Assembly (NCBI GenBank): GCA_947497295.1 | Contig: CANMFU010000002.1 | Coordinates: forward strand, 558,001 to 622,000 | Reading direction: 5' to 3' | Length of the DNA stretch: 64,000 nucleotides | Source: an uncultured Roseovarius sp. | GTDB taxonomy: Bacteria > Pseudomonadota > Alphaproteobacteria > Rhodobacterales > Rhodobacteraceae | Part shown: positions 16,985 to 26,600 of the stretch, in pieces | Layout: each line of letters starts with the position of its first letter | Numbering within the stretch: the stretch's first letter is position 1 | Notes under the pieces: generated by a model | The model's database searches: none | Told to the model about the DNA's origin: nothing | Seen by the model: only the letters and a program-made list of their open reading frames with translations | Translations under genes and position numbers: made by a program

Positions 16985-19900
16985 CTACTCAGCGGGCACT
17001 GCCGTCTGCCGATCACTCAGCGGATGAGCCAGCTTGTCCAGCATCTCAATGGGGCAAATCTGGACGAAATGCACCTTTTCGGCATCCCAGTGCTGCAGGA
17101 TATCCAGCGCCTTGTGGCTGCCCGTCTCATCCGCGTGGCGCTGGACCAACTCGCGCAGCTGGGCCTCCCAATGGGGATGCTCGACCGGTCCAGTCACAAT
17201 GGTTTCGCGGTTCATCAGCGGGGCGGTCTGCCCCTCGGGATCATACAGATACGCCATGCCTCCCGTCATGCCGGCACCGAAATTGGCGCCAATCCGGCCA
17301 AGGATCACGGCAACGCCGCCGGTCATGTATTCGCAGCCGTTGCTGCCGCAGCCCTCGACGACCACATGCGCGCCTGAATTACGCACCGCAAACCGCTCGC
17401 CCGCGCGCCCGGCAGCAAAAAGCGCGCCAGCGGTCGCACCATAGAGCACAGTGTTGCCGATGATCGTGTTCTGGGACGCCTCCAGCGGGCTGGACATGGG
17501 CGGGCGTACCACGATGACGCCGCCCGACAGGCCCTTGCCGACATAATCGTTGGCATCGCCCGTCACCTCCAGCTTCAGCCCAGGCGCGGCAAACGCGCCC
17601 AGGGATTGCCCGGCACTACCCGTCAATTTCACTGTCAGATGGTCAGGTTGCAGGGTGTTTTTCATGCCGAACTTGCGCACGATATGGCTGCTGAGGCGCG
17701 TGCCGACAGTGCGATGCGTGTTCTGCACCGCATAATGCAGTTGCATCTTTTCGCCGTCATTCAGGAAACGGGCCGCATCGCGCACGATCTCGGCATCCAG
17801 CGTATCGGGTACCGCGTTACGTTCGCGGCTGCGGTTCAGTGGCACGCCATGGCTGGCGACGGTTATCAGCATCGGATTAAGGTCCAGATCGTCCAGATGG
17901 GCCGATCCACGGCTGACCTGCGTCAACAGATCGGCGCGGCCAATCACGTCGTCCAGGCTGCGTGCGCCGATGCTGGCGAGCACTTCGCGGACCTCCTGCG
18001 CATAAAAGGTGATCAGGTTCACGACCTTTTCGGCGTTGCCAGTAAACTTGGCGCGCAGGTTTTCATCCTGGGTGCACACGCCCACGGGGCATGTGTTGGA
18101 CTGGCACTGCCGCACCATGATGCAGCCCATGGCGATCAGCGCCGCGGTTCCGATTCCGTATTCCTCGGCCCCCATCATCGCTGCCATGACAATATCGCGC
18201 CCGGTGCGCAATCCGCCATCGGTGCGCAGGGTGATGCGGTCCCTCAGGTTGTTCATCGACAGAACCTGATGGGCCTCTGTCAGGCCCATTTCCCATGGCA
18301 GGCCCGCATATTTGATTGACGTGGCCGGGCTGGCACCCGTGCCACCGTTATGGCCCGAAATCAGGATGACATCGGCCTTGGCCTTGGCAACGCCAGCGGC
18401 AATGGTGCCGACACCGGACTGGGCGACGAGTTTCACCGTCACCTTGGCGGTCGGATTGATCTGTTTGAGGTCATAGATCAGCTGCGCCAGATCCTCGATC
18501 GAATAGATATCGTGATGCGGCGGCGGCGAGATCAGCGTCACACCCGGCGTCGACAGGCGCAATCGCGCGATCAGCTCGGTCACCTTCATGCCGGGCAGCT
18601 GGCCGCCCTCGCCGGGCTTGGCGCCTTGGGCTACCTTGATCTCCAGCTCTTCACATTGGTTCAAATACTCAGCTGTCACGCCGAAGCGGCCAGACGCGAC
18701 CTGTTTGATCTTGGCCGATGGGTTGTCGCCGTTTGGCTCGGGCGTGAAATGCGCAGGATCTTCGCCGCCTTCGCCACTGTCGCTGCGCGCGCCGATACGG
18801 TTCATCGCGATGTTCAGCGTCTTGTGAGCCTCGGGGCTCAGCGCGCCCAGCGACATTCCCGGCGTGACGAACCGCTTGCGGATCGCGGTGACCGACTCCA
18901 CCTCGTCCAACGGGATCGGCTTGCCCATCGGCTTGATCGCCATGAGGTCGCGCAGGTGGATCGGCGGGGCCGATTGGATCGCCGCCGAATACCGCTTCCA
19001 CAGATCGAAACTCCCGGTATTGCAGGCGGTTTGCATCATGTGCATGTTCTGGGCGCCCCAGGCGTGCGTCTCGCCGGTCTTGCGCGACTTGTAGAAGCCA
19101 CCGATCGGCAGCACGTTGTCGGCGCCGCTGAACGCAAGTGCGTGCACCTCCTCCAGCTTGGTCTGGATGCCGCTGACGCCGATGCCGCTGATGCGGCTGA
19201 CAAGGCCGGGAAAATACTCGGCGCACATAGCGCGTGACAGCCCGATGGCCTCGAAATTCAGACCCCCGCGATAAGACGAGATGACGGAAATTCCCATCTT
19301 GGACATGATCTTCAGCAGGCCCGAATCGATGGCCTTGCGATAGCGCGCGACAACCTCGGTCAGGCTGCCTTCCAGCAGGTTCCGGTCGATCCGGTCGGCC
19401 AGCGAATCCTGCGCCAGATAGGCGTTGACGATCGTCGCGCCCGCGCCGATCAGCACCGCGAAATAATGCGGATCAATGCACTCGGCGGACCGCACGTTGA
19501 GCGAGCAGAACGTGCGCAGACCCTTGCGTGTCAGGTGGCTGTGCACCGCGCTGGTGGCAAGGATCATCGGCATTCCGATGCGCCCCTCGCCAACCGCCTG
19601 ATCGCTCAGCACCAGATGGCCCGCGCCGCTGCGCACAGCATCCTCAGCCTCGGCGCGGATACGTGTCAGGCTCTCTTGCAGCGCATTCGGGCCCGGCGCG
19701 AAAGTGCAGTCAATTTGCGCGACGTCCGAGCTGAACTGACCCATCAGCACATCCCACTCGCTGTTGGCGATGAACGGGCTGTCCAGCACGATGATCTGGG
19801 TCTGTGCGCCCGACTCGTCCAGCACGTTGTTGAGGTTGCCGAAGCGAGTTTTCAGACTCATCACCCGGAATTCGCGCAGGGAATCAATCGGCGGGTTCGT

Positions 19901-21514
19901 TACCTGGCTGAAGTTCTGCCGGAAAAAATGGCTTAGCGGGCGATATTGCTTGGACAGGACCGCGCTGGGTGTGTCGTCCCCCATCGAAGCAATCGCCTCC
20001 TTGCCGTCCTCGCCCATCGGGGCGAGGATTTGCTCAAGCTCTTCAATCGTATAGCCTGCCGCAATCTGGCGTCGGCGCAGATCGGCTCCGGTATGGCCGA
20101 TCTCCTCGGGGGTGCTGGTCAGCGTATCCTCCAGCGCGTTGATCTTGGCGGTCCATTCGCCAAACGGACGGGCGGCGGCCAGCCGGTCCTTGATTTGAGC
20201 ATCGTGATACAGCTTGCCCTCGGTCATATCGACAGCCAGCATCTGGCCCGGCCCCAGCGCGCCTTTTTCGCGCACGGTCGCTTCGTCGATGGGCACCATT
20301 CCGGCCTCGCTTCCCGCAATCACCAGACCGTCGCCAGTGACGACATAGCGCATCGGGCGCAGGCCATTGCGGTCCAGCCCGGCGCAGACCCAGCGGCCAT
20401 CGGTCATGGCCAGCGCGGCGGGGCCGTCCCATGGCTCCATCACGGAGTTGCAGTAGGAATACATGTCGCACCACGCCTGCGGCAATTCCTGCGCCTGATT
20501 TGACCAGCTTTCCGGTATCAGCATGGTTTTCGCCATCGGGGCGGAACGACCCGCGCGCACCAGCACTTCGAACACCGAATCCAGCGCGGCCGAGTCGGAG
20601 GCACCAGCCGGCACGATCGGCTTGATATCTTCGGCCAGATCACCAAACGCCGACGACGCCATGCGGATCTCATGGCTTTTCATCCAGTTGACGTTGCCCC
20701 TGAGCGTGTTGATCTCGCCGTTGTGGGCTAGCATCCGAAACGGCTGGGCCAGCCACCATTGCGGGAAAGTGTTCGTTGAATAGCGCTGATGGTAGATCGC
20801 GAAGGCGGACTTGAACCGCTCGTCCATCAGGTCGGGATAGAACACAGCGACCTCCTCGGCCAGCATCATGCCCTTGTAGATGATGCTGCGGCAGGACAGC
20901 GACGCGATGTAGAAATGATTGATGTTCGCGGCGATCACAGCCTTTTCGATGCGGCGTCGGATCACGTACAGCTCGCGCTCGAAATCCTCCTCGTCGATAT
21001 CCTTGGCGTTAGAAATCAGGATCTGCTCGATCTCCGGGCGGGTCGCGTTCGCCTTCTCGCCAAGGCAGGAAACATCGACAGGCACATGCCGCCAGCCATA
21101 GATCGTGTGGCCCATGCGCAGCACTTCGGTTTCCACAATCGTGCGGCACGCCTCTTGTGCGCCGAAATCGGTGCGGGGCAGGAACACCTGACCGACCGCG
21201 ACCAGCTGATCCTGACGCGGCTCGTGACCGGTCCTGCGGATCTGATCGTAAATGAAGCTGACCGGGATCTGCACATGGATGCCCGCGCCATCGCCCGTCT
21301 TACCGTCCGCATCGACCGCGCCGCGATGCCAGATCGCTTTCAGCGCGTCGATGCCCGCCTGCACCACCCGGCGCGAACGTTTACCGTTGATGGCAACGAC
21401 AAGGCCAACCCCGCACGAGGAATGTTCCTCGGCATGGGCATACATGCCGTTATCGTTCATCCAGTCACGTTTGGCGTCCTCGGCGGCGGCCCATTCTGCA
21501 TCGAAATTCGTCAT
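16985..21514 (-). CDS. gltB: Glutamate synthase (NADPH) large subunit
   Basis: 1509-aa GOGAT large subunit. It makes two glutamates from glutamine and 2-oxoglutarate with electrons from GltD. The amidotransferase nucleophile is Cys34 in 'HSSCGVGLVV'; the N-terminal propeptide would be cleaved before it. Further parts: central domain, FMN-binding synthase domain ('SGHNGGTGASPATSIKYAG'), the 3Fe-4S motif 'CIMVRQCQSNTCPVGVCTQ' and the C-terminal beta-helix (GXXGXXXG repeats). ATG at 21514 follows GGGAGGG and gives the usual N-terminus; an in-frame ATG at 21574 overlapping the gltD stop (ATGA) would add 20 residues. Confidence 0.97.
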   Translation of the reverse strand: MTNFDAEWAAAEDAKRDWMNDNGMYAHAEEHSSCGVGLVVAINGKRSRRVVQAGIDALKAIWHRGAVDADGKTGDGAGIHVQIPVSFIYDQIRRTGHEPRQDQLVAVGQVFLPRTDFGAQEACRTIVETEVLRMGHTIYGWRHVPVDVSCLGEKANATRPEIEQILISNAKDIDEEDFERELYVIRRRIEKAVIAANINHFYIASLSCRSIIYKGMMLAEEVAVFYPDLMDERFKSAFAIYHQRYSTNTFPQWWLAQPFRMLAHNGEINTLRGNVNWMKSHEIRMASSAFGDLAEDIKPIVPAGASDSAALDSVFEVLVRAGRSAPMAKTMLIPESWSNQAQELPQAWCDMYSYCNSVMEPWDGPAALAMTDGRWVCAGLDRNGLRPMRYVVTGDGLVIAGSEAGMVPIDEATVREKGALGPGQMLAVDMTEGKLYHDAQIKDRLAAARPFGEWTAKINALEDTLTSTPEEIGHTGADLRRRQIAAGYTIEELEQILAPMGEDGKEAIASMGDDTPSAVLSKQYRPLSHFFRQNFSQVTNPPIDSLREFRVMSLKTRFGNLNNVLDESGAQTQIIVLDSPFIANSEWDVLMGQFSSDVAQIDCTFAPGPNALQESLTRIRAEAEDAVRSGAGHLVLSDQAVGEGRIGMPMILATSAVHSHLTRKGLRTFCSLNVRSAECIDPHYFAVLIGAGATIVNAYLAQDSLADRIDRNLLEGSLTEVVARYRKAIDSGLLKIMSKMGISVISSYRGGLNFEAIGLSRAMCAEYFPGLVSRISGIGVSGIQTKLEEVHALAFSGADNVLPIGGFYKSRKTGETHAWGAQNMHMMQTACNTGSFDLWKRYSAAIQSAPPIHLRDLMAIKPMGKPIPLDEVESVTAIRKRFVTPGMSLGALSPEAHKTLNIAMNRIGARSDSGEGGEDPAHFTPEPNGDNPSAKIKQVASGRFGVTAEYLNQCEELEIKVAQGAKPGEGGQLPGMKVTELIARLRLSTPGVTLISPPPHHDIYSIEDLAQLIYDLKQINPTAKVTVKLVAQSGVGTIAAGVAKAKADVILISGHNGGTGASPATSIKYAGLPWEMGLTEAHQVLSMNNLRDRITLRTDGGLRTGRDIVMAAMMGAEEYGIGTAALIAMGCIMVRQCQSNTCPVGVCTQDENLRAKFTGNAEKVVNLITFYAQEVREVLASIGARSLDDVIGRADLLTQVSRGSAHLDDLDLNPMLITVASHGVPLNRSRERNAVPDTLDAEIVRDAARFLNDGEKMQLHYAVQNTHRTVGTRLSSHIVRKFGMKNTLQPDHLTVKLTGSAGQSLGAFAAPGLKLEVTGDANDYVGKGLSGGVIVVRPPMSSPLEASQNTIIGNTVLYGATAGALFAAGRAGERFAVRNSGAHVVVEGCGSNGCEYMTGGVAVILGRIGANFGAGMTGGMAYLYDPEGQTAPLMNRETIVTGPVEHPHWEAQLRELVQRHADETGSHKALDILQHWDAEKVHFVQICPIEMLDKLAHPLSDRQTAVPAE

Positions 21515-21570
21515 GGTCCGGCCCTCCCGGCGGGTGCTGTGGTCTGCATCATTCATCTTGGCAAAAATAC

Positions 21571-23004
21571 TCATTCGGCGGCCACCGCATGACTTGCGGC
21601 CAGATCGGTCAGGATCGCCTCGGCGCAGTCGCGCCCGTCGCGGATCGCCCACACGACCAGCGACGCGCCGCGCACGATGTCGCCCACGGCATAGACGCCG
21701 GGCAGCGAAGTGCGGCCGCTGGTGAATTCTGCCTTGATCGTTCCCCAGCGGGTCACTTCCAGTTCGGGCTGGTCCCAAAGTGTCGGGAGTGCCTCGGCCT
21801 CGAATCCCAGCGCCTTGATCACCAGATCGGCTGGCTCGTCATGGACGGCGCCGTCGATTTCCTCGGGCGATCGGCGCCCGGTGACGTCGGGTGCGCCTAG
21901 GCGCATCTGCTGCACACGCACCGAGGTGACCGGATCGCCCGAAAACCCCTTGGGCAGGGACAGCCAGTCGAACACCACGCCTTCTTCTTCGGCATTTGTG
22001 ACCTCGCGCAGGCTGCCGGGCATGTTGGCGCGGTCGCGGCGGTAGAGACATTTGACTGATGTGGCGCCTTGCCGGATGGCCGTGCGGACGCAATCCATCG
22101 CCGTATCACCACCGCCGATCACAACGACGCGCTTGCCGCTGGCGTTCAGTTCGCCGCTGTCGAAATCCGGCACGGCATCGCCAAAGGACCGCCGGTTGCT
22201 GGCCGTAAGATAGTCAATGGCGCGCACAATACCCTTGGCGCCGGACCCCGGCCCGGCCAGATCGCGGGACTTGTAGACGCCGGTGGCGACGATCACAGCG
22301 TCATGTTTGCCGCGCAGATCGGCAAAGCTGATGTCCTGCCCGATGGTGCAATTCAGCCGGAAGGTAACGCCGCCCTGCTCCAACTGCTGCATCCGGCGCA
22401 TCACCACGTCCTTTTCCAGCTTGAACCCGGGAATGCCGTAGGTCAGCAGCCCGCCGCCGCGGTCGTAACGGTCATAGACGGTGACCTGAACCCCGGCCCG
22501 GCGCAGCATATCAGCCGCGGCCAGTCCGCCCGGACCGGCGCCAATGATCGCAACGCTTTCGGGACGCTCCTGCGCAGGCTGCGCAGGCGTGACCCAGCCC
22601 TCGTCCCAGGCGGTATCGGTGATGTATTTCTCGACCGCGCCAATGGTGACGGTGCCGTGACCCGCCGTTTCGATCACGCAATTGCCCTCGCACAGGCGAT
22701 CCTGCGGGCAGATGCGCCCGCAGATTTCCGGAAAGGTGTTGGTGGCTTGACTGATCTCGTACGCCTCGCGCAGGCGGCCTTCGGCGGTCAGACGCAGCCA
22801 GTCGGGGATATTGTTGTGCAGGGGGCAGTGGCTCTGGCAGTAGGGGACTCCGCATTGGCTACACCGGCTGGCCTGTTCGCGGGCTTTTTCGTCGGCGTAT
22901 TCGGCGTAAATTTCACGAAAATCGCGATTGCGCAGGTCCGGCATGCGCTTTGACGGCATATCGCGCTGCACGGTCGTGAATTTCAGCATCGGGTTATCAG
23001 CCAT
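21571..23004 (-). CDS. gltD: Glutamate synthase (NADPH) small subunit
   Basis: 477-aa GOGAT beta subunit. It takes electrons from NADPH through FAD and passes them through iron-sulfur clusters to GltB. The N-terminal cluster region has 'RCSQCGVPYCQSHCPLHNNI' and 'EICGRICPQDRLCEGNCV'. FAD- and NADPH-binding motifs are 'VAIIGAGPGGLAAADMLRRA' and 'VVVIGGGDTAMDCVRTAIRQ'. ATG at 23004 has ACAGGTG upstream; the frame opens at 23025. It is the first gene of gltD-gltB, with an AT-rich 150-bp leader region beyond it that should hold the promoter. Confidence 0.96.
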   Translation of the reverse strand: MADNPMLKFTTVQRDMPSKRMPDLRNRDFREIYAEYADEKAREQASRCSQCGVPYCQSHCPLHNNIPDWLRLTAEGRLREAYEISQATNTFPEICGRICPQDRLCEGNCVIETAGHGTVTIGAVEKYITDTAWDEGWVTPAQPAQERPESVAIIGAGPGGLAAADMLRRAGVQVTVYDRYDRGGGLLTYGIPGFKLEKDVVMRRMQQLEQGGVTFRLNCTIGQDISFADLRGKHDAVIVATGVYKSRDLAGPGSGAKGIVRAIDYLTASNRRSFGDAVPDFDSGELNASGKRVVVIGGGDTAMDCVRTAIRQGATSVKCLYRRDRANMPGSLREVTNAEEEGVVFDWLSLPKGFSGDPVTSVRVQQMRLGAPDVTGRRSPEEIDGAVHDEPADLVIKALGFEAEALPTLWDQPELEVTRWGTIKAEFTSGRTSLPGVYAVGDIVRGASLVVWAIRDGRDCAEAILTDLAASHAVAAE

Positions 23005-23155
23005 TGCGCACCTGTTTCTGTTCAACTCGACATTGATAGACAGGTGCGCGTTGTCTGAAAAGACAGGTATGCTGTCCTATATACGTAAAATATTGGAGTT
23101 CAGAAATAATTTATACGTACAGTAACATAAATAGGTATCCATTACTTACTTATAT

Positions 23156-23959
23156 TCATGCACCTGCGAATAAAAACGCCATGGCAAGCGATCCCACGAT
23201 GATTCGCCACCACCCAAACAGGCCGTATCCGTTCCGACTGACAAAATTCAGTAACCATTTAACCACAAGCAGACCGCTGACAAACGCCATCGCAAAACCG
23301 ACGGCAATATCGCCCATCGCGCTGAGATCGAGCACATCACGGTTCTTGTACAGGTCATACGCCACCGCCCCGGCCATGGTCGGCATCGACAGAAAGAACG
23401 AAAATTCGGCCGCAGAACGCTTGTCCACCCCCATCAACAGCGCGCCGACGATGGTCGCGCCCGATCGGCTGGTGCCCGGAATCATGGCAAGGCATTGAAA
23501 AAATCCAATCCGAAGCGTCACCCAGATCGGCAGCTGCGCGGCATCATGATATCGCGGCGTCGGCGCATAGCGGTCGACAAAAATCAGCACGATTCCCCCG
23601 AGAATCAGCATCACAGCGACCAGCACCGGCGTCTCGAACAGCACCTGTTTGATAAAGCCATGCGCCAGCACGCCGACCACCAACGCCGGAAGAAAAGCGA
23701 CGATAATGGATGCCAGAAACCGCCGCGCGCCGGGGCTGTGCGGCGCATCCATTAAAACCTGAGCAAGGCGAGTGAAATAGACCGCCAGGATCGCCAACAC
23801 CGCGCCCAGCTGAATCACCACTTCGAAACTACGCCCGGCACTTTGAAAGCCCAGAAAATGACCAACCAGCAGCAGATGGCCAGTAGAGGATACGGGGATG
23901 AATTCGGTCAGGCCCTCGATCAGCCCGAGGGCCGCCGCGACGAGCGTCGTTTCAGACAT
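23156..23959 (-). CDS. uppP: Undecaprenyl-diphosphatase (BacA/UppP)
   Basis: 267-aa integral membrane phosphatase that recycles undecaprenyl pyrophosphate to the monophosphate for peptidoglycan and other envelope polymers. The two catalytic signatures are present: '[17 protein letters not shown]' near residue 15 and '[19 protein letters not shown]' near residue 160. Eight or so hydrophobic segments. It sits 30 bp after the NDUFA9-like gene on the same strand, suggesting one transcript. Confidence 0.97.
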   Translation of the reverse strand: MSETTLVAAALGLIEGLTEFIPVSSTGHLLLVGHFLGFQSAGRSFEVVIQLGAVLAILAVYFTRLAQVLMDAPHSPGARRFLASIIVAFLPALVVGVLAHGFIKQVLFETPVLVAVMLILGGIVLIFVDRYAPTPRYHDAAQLPIWVTLRIGFFQCLAMIPGTSRSGATIVGALLMGVDKRSAAEFSFFLSMPTMAGAVAYDLYKNRDVLDLSAMGDIAVGFAMAFVSGLLVVKWLLNFVSRNGYGLFGWWRIIVGSLAMAFLFAGA

Positions 23960-23989
23960 GAGCGGATCCGATTTTATTGGCGCCGGGCG

Positions 23990-24973
23990 TCAGCCCTCGC
24001 GCAGGTTGCCTGCAGATTCTTTCATCGCCGCGTATTGCCCCGAAGCGCGGAAGCGCCACAGATAATCGGGTAAAATCGCCGCCATCGAATCCGGCACGAT
24101 CCCCAGCGCCTCAAAGCCCTGCGCGCCGTCATGTACCACGTTGTCCGATTTCAGCGACGTAACCTGATCACGGGTGATCTGCGCCTTGACAAGGCCCAGC
24201 GACAGGGTCTGAACCAGCTCCATCCCGGCTGCCATGATTGTGGCGGCAAAAAACGGGATGTTAAGAATGCCCCGGCGCTTGCGAATGGTCTGAAGCATCA
24301 GCTGCATCAAGTCGCGAAAGCTGCGCACATCGGGGCCGCCCAGTTCGTAAATGCCCGGTGCGGCAGTGCCATGCGCGCCCATTTCCGCAGCCTGCGCCAC
24401 GTCATCCACATAGACCGGCTGAAACAATGTATCGGCGCCAACAACGGGCAGGACAGGCCCGAACCGCGTCATGCTGGCGAACCGGTTGAAAAATTGGTCC
24501 TCGGGGCCGAAAATAACCGACGGACGCAGGATAACGGCATCCGGGAAATGCTCCAGCACGCCGGCCTCGCCGCGGCCCTTGCTGCGGGCATACAGGCTGT
24601 CGCCGTCTGCATCCGCGCCAATGGCCGAGAGGTGAACCATGCGCCGCACACCCTCTTCGGAGGCGATGCGGGCGATGCGCGTCGCGCCCTCGTCCTGCAC
24701 GGCGCCAAAGTTGTTCTTGCCCTTGCGGTCAAAGGTGCCGACGCAGTTGATCACCGCATCCGCGCCGCGCGTGACGCTGCGCACGCTGTCATCGTTGCGA
24801 ATGTTGCACATCACAGGCTCGACCTGACCGACCACGCCATAGGGGCGTACAAACCCGGCCTGTTCAGGACGACGTACCGCAACGCGCACGCGCCATCCGG
24901 CCTGCGCCATGCGGTCCGCGATGTAGCGGCCGACAAAGCCCGATCCGCCAAAGATTGTGACCAGTTTCGACAT
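23990..24973 (-). CDS. NDUFA9-like NAD(P)-binding protein
   Basis: 327-aa atypical short-chain dehydrogenase of the complex I NDUFA9 family. The N-terminal Rossmann motif 'VTIFGGSGFVGRYIADRMA' is clear, with 'VINCVGTFDRKGKNNF', 'VHLSAIGADADGDSLYARSK' and 'ILRPSVIFGPEDQFFNRFA'. In alphaproteobacteria it is usually found apart from the nuo operon, commonly next to uppP, as here. In mitochondria the homologue is a structural NADPH-binding subunit near the quinone site; a similar role in bacteria is inference. ATG at 24973 is the only sensible start. Confidence 0.9.
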   Translation of the reverse strand: MSKLVTIFGGSGFVGRYIADRMAQAGWRVRVAVRRPEQAGFVRPYGVVGQVEPVMCNIRNDDSVRSVTRGADAVINCVGTFDRKGKNNFGAVQDEGATRIARIASEEGVRRMVHLSAIGADADGDSLYARSKGRGEAGVLEHFPDAVILRPSVIFGPEDQFFNRFASMTRFGPVLPVVGADTLFQPVYVDDVAQAAEMGAHGTAAPGIYELGGPDVRSFRDLMQLMLQTIRKRRGILNIPFFAATIMAAGMELVQTLSLGLVKAQITRDQVTSLKSDNVVHDGAQGFEALGIVPDSMAAILPDYLWRFRASGQYAAMKESAGNLREG

Positions 24974-25111
24974 GTGGATAACCCCCGGCGCAGCCCGTTG
25001 TTGTTATATCTCTCCACTCCTACCCCTGCACGGTCCCTTGGGCAAGGCGCTATGCCCTGCTAAGCGCTATTGTGGTGGCAGGCCGCCATCACATGCGGCA
25101 TGAAAAGTCCA

Positions 25112-25140
25112 TTGACACGCCTCCCGCCTGCGTCTAAACG
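25112..25140 (+). promoter_or_regulatory. Sigma-70-type promoter of tRNA-Leu
   Basis: TTGACA at 25112-25117, a 17-bp spacer, then TAAACG at 25135-25140. Initiation about 7 nt downstream would lie roughly 10 nt before the mature tRNA 5' end, as expected for a tRNA gene. Confidence 0.7.
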
Positions 25141-25156
25141 GCCCCTCACGTGACCT

Positions 25157-25242
25157 GCCCAGGTGGCGGAATGGTAGACGCGCTAGCTTCAGGTGCTAGT
25201 ACTGGCAACGGTGTGGAGGTTCGAGTCCTCTCCTGGGCACCA
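25157..25242 (+). tRNA. tRNA-Leu (anticodon CAG)
   Basis: Complete cloverleaf with encoded CCA. Acceptor arms are GCCCAGG (25157-25163) and CCTGGGC (25232-25238). The anticodon stem CTAGC/GCTAG encloses the loop TTCAGGT, giving anticodon CAG at 25190-25192. There is a long variable arm as in class II tRNAs, and the T-arm is GAGGTTCGAGTCCTC. The 3' 16 bp are repeated at 31044-31059, so the gene is the attachment site of the downstream element and remains intact. Confidence 0.97.
25227..25242 (+). repeat. Attachment site, tRNA side (16-bp core)
   Basis: CCTCTCCTGGGCACCA, identical to 31044-31059. It covers the T-stem end, acceptor stem and CCA of tRNA-Leu, the usual target of P4-type integrases. 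Confidence 0.88.
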
Positions 25243-25355
25243 CTTAAAACCAGATTGCCTATATACTTCATACACATATGCAATCGCTCTGCCGCCCAAT
25301 CCCCCTTGCAGTCCCCCTAAAGCGTTCCGGTGATTGATCTTGTTTAGGCGTCTGG

Positions 25356-25961
25356 TCAGCCATACCGCCCCAGCCAATCCTTTACTGCGCCCAGCGCCAC
25401 GGCCTCGCGTTGTTCATATTCTGCGACAAGCCGCTGATAGGTCGCGTGGTGCATGTGCTTCGGTTTCCCCCAGCCAGATCCTTCAAATATGCCGGGGGGC
25501 CATTGCAGGCGGTCGCGCAGTTTGTCGGCCCGCCGTGTCGCCCGGTCGCGGCTGTTTTCGTTTTCGGATGGATAGGCGAGCCGGTGACAGTGCCGACAGG
25601 CGAAGATTGCGCCGCCATAGAGAATAGCGACACGCTTACTGCATCCGCGCGCTGGGCACAGAAACCACGGGCGGGTGCCGCCCAGATGGCAAGGCGTTCT
25701 CTCGATCTGGACAGGATAGCATTGTTCCTGCCAATCGCCGCCACTATCCCGGCTGCGATAGTTCAGCAGTATATGCCCCATCGCCGCCGTCACGCGGATA
25801 TCGCCAATCGGCTGCCCAGCGCGCGACCACGCATAAGAACAGGAGCGCCCCGAATCCAGCCAGCCATCGCTCGCCAGCTTGCCGATGTGCAGCGCCTTCA
25901 TATCCTCGACCGTGTTGCGTGCGCCCCATCGCCAGTGATTGCCGCTGCCTTCTCCGCCCAT
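25356..25961 (-). CDS. Mobile-element zinc-ribbon protein of unknown function
   Basis: 201-aa protein. Four cysteines form a ribbon-like pair, 'FLCPARGCSKRVAILYGG' and 'IFACRHCHRLAYPSENE' (about residues 100-135), followed by a basic helical stretch 'RDRATRRADKLRDRLQWP'. The N-terminal half contains 'YRSRDSGGDWQEQCYPVQIE'. I recognise this architecture as a common hypothetical family of alphaproteobacterial phages and islands; no function is established to my knowledge. DNA or RNA binding is plausible. GGGAGTGGGTGA precedes ATG 25961. It is the element gene nearest the tRNA end. Confidence 0.75.
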   Translation of the reverse strand: MGGEGSGNHWRWGARNTVEDMKALHIGKLASDGWLDSGRSCSYAWSRAGQPIGDIRVTAAMGHILLNYRSRDSGGDWQEQCYPVQIERTPCHLGGTRPWFLCPARGCSKRVAILYGGAIFACRHCHRLAYPSENENSRDRATRRADKLRDRLQWPPGIFEGSGWGKPKHMHHATYQRLVAEYEQREAVALGAVKDWLGRYG

Positions 25962-26044
25962 TCACCCACTCCCTTTTTTGCCCAAATCATTTGCCAACTC
26001 GCCGCCTGTATCGGCTGAAGCGTTCCAGACAGTGCGGCAACTTT

Positions 26045-26386
26045 TTATCTCCAAATTGACCGCATACAAATTTGACTATCCTCAGCGGTCCCGTTCAATG
26101 CCGTCCAGACTATGCGGTGCCCCCTCGCATTTCGCACAGTGCCGAGAATCCGGGGGGCGTCCGGATCTTTCCGGGCGTCACTTTGAGGACCGATGCCAGT
26201 TGCAAAATCCTCACGTCCACAATTCAGAGTTTCCGGGTCCGGCTCTTGCGTGTCTCTGCAAAAACGTCTGCCTATGGCTAGATGTATATATGTCCTCTTT
26301 TTTGTGACGCCGTTTCGCTGATTCTGGCGTTTCGCGTCACAGAAAACAGGACGGGTCACGGCCTCAACCTTAACATTTACTAACAA
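26045..26386 (-). CDS. Doubtful ORF downstream of the HTH 3' fragment
   Basis: 113-codon open frame with only a TTG start. Its beginning contains 'NGVTKKRTYIH', similar to the 'GRHKKEDAC' tail encoded just upstream in another frame; both come from an 18-bp direct repeat (26292-26309 and 26389-26406). It may be an out-of-frame continuation of the decayed HTH 3' end rather than a gene. The remaining part of 25962-26379 shows nothing else recognisable. Confidence 0.2.
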   Translation of the reverse strand: MLVNVKVEAVTRPVFCDAKRQNQRNGVTKKRTYIHLAIGRRFCRDTQEPDPETLNCGREDFATGIGPQSDARKDPDAPRILGTVRNARGHRIVWTALNGTAEDSQICMRSIWR

Positions 26387-26472
26387 GCGTCCTCTTTTTT
26401 GTGACGGCCATACACAGAATTTGTGCGGGGGTTTTGGAATCGCGTGAAGGTCTTTCGAGCGGGCCGACCGTC
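26380..26472 (-). pseudogene. Displaced 3' end of the HTH gene
   Basis: Reading leftward from 26472, the frame gives 'GRPARKTFTRFQNPRTNSV' and then 'YGRHKKEDAC' before a TAG at 26380-26382. The first part matches the C-terminus of the HTH protein encoded at 27529-27966, and the 'RHKK' tail resembles the natural end of that family as I remember it. There is no start and no N-terminal part here. It appears to be the original end of the HTH gene, separated from the rest by the Sel1 segment. Confidence 0.65.
26413..26472. repeat. 60-bp direct repeat, copy 1 (copy 2 at 27568-27627)
   Basis: The two 60-bp copies differ at four positions; the first 30 bp (CACAGAATTTGTGCGGGGGT onward) are identical. 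They enclose the Sel1 gene (26601-27524), and copy 2 is the 3' coding end of the HTH gene. Confidence 0.9.
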
Positions 26473-26600
26473 CAAGTCGACCTCAAAGCGACACCTGACT
26501 GATAGCAGGCGGAGTCTCATACAACAAATGAGGAGGTTGTGCACATCGGTCTTATAATGCAGCTTTGATACGCATCGATTTAACGGAAAAAGGGTGATTG

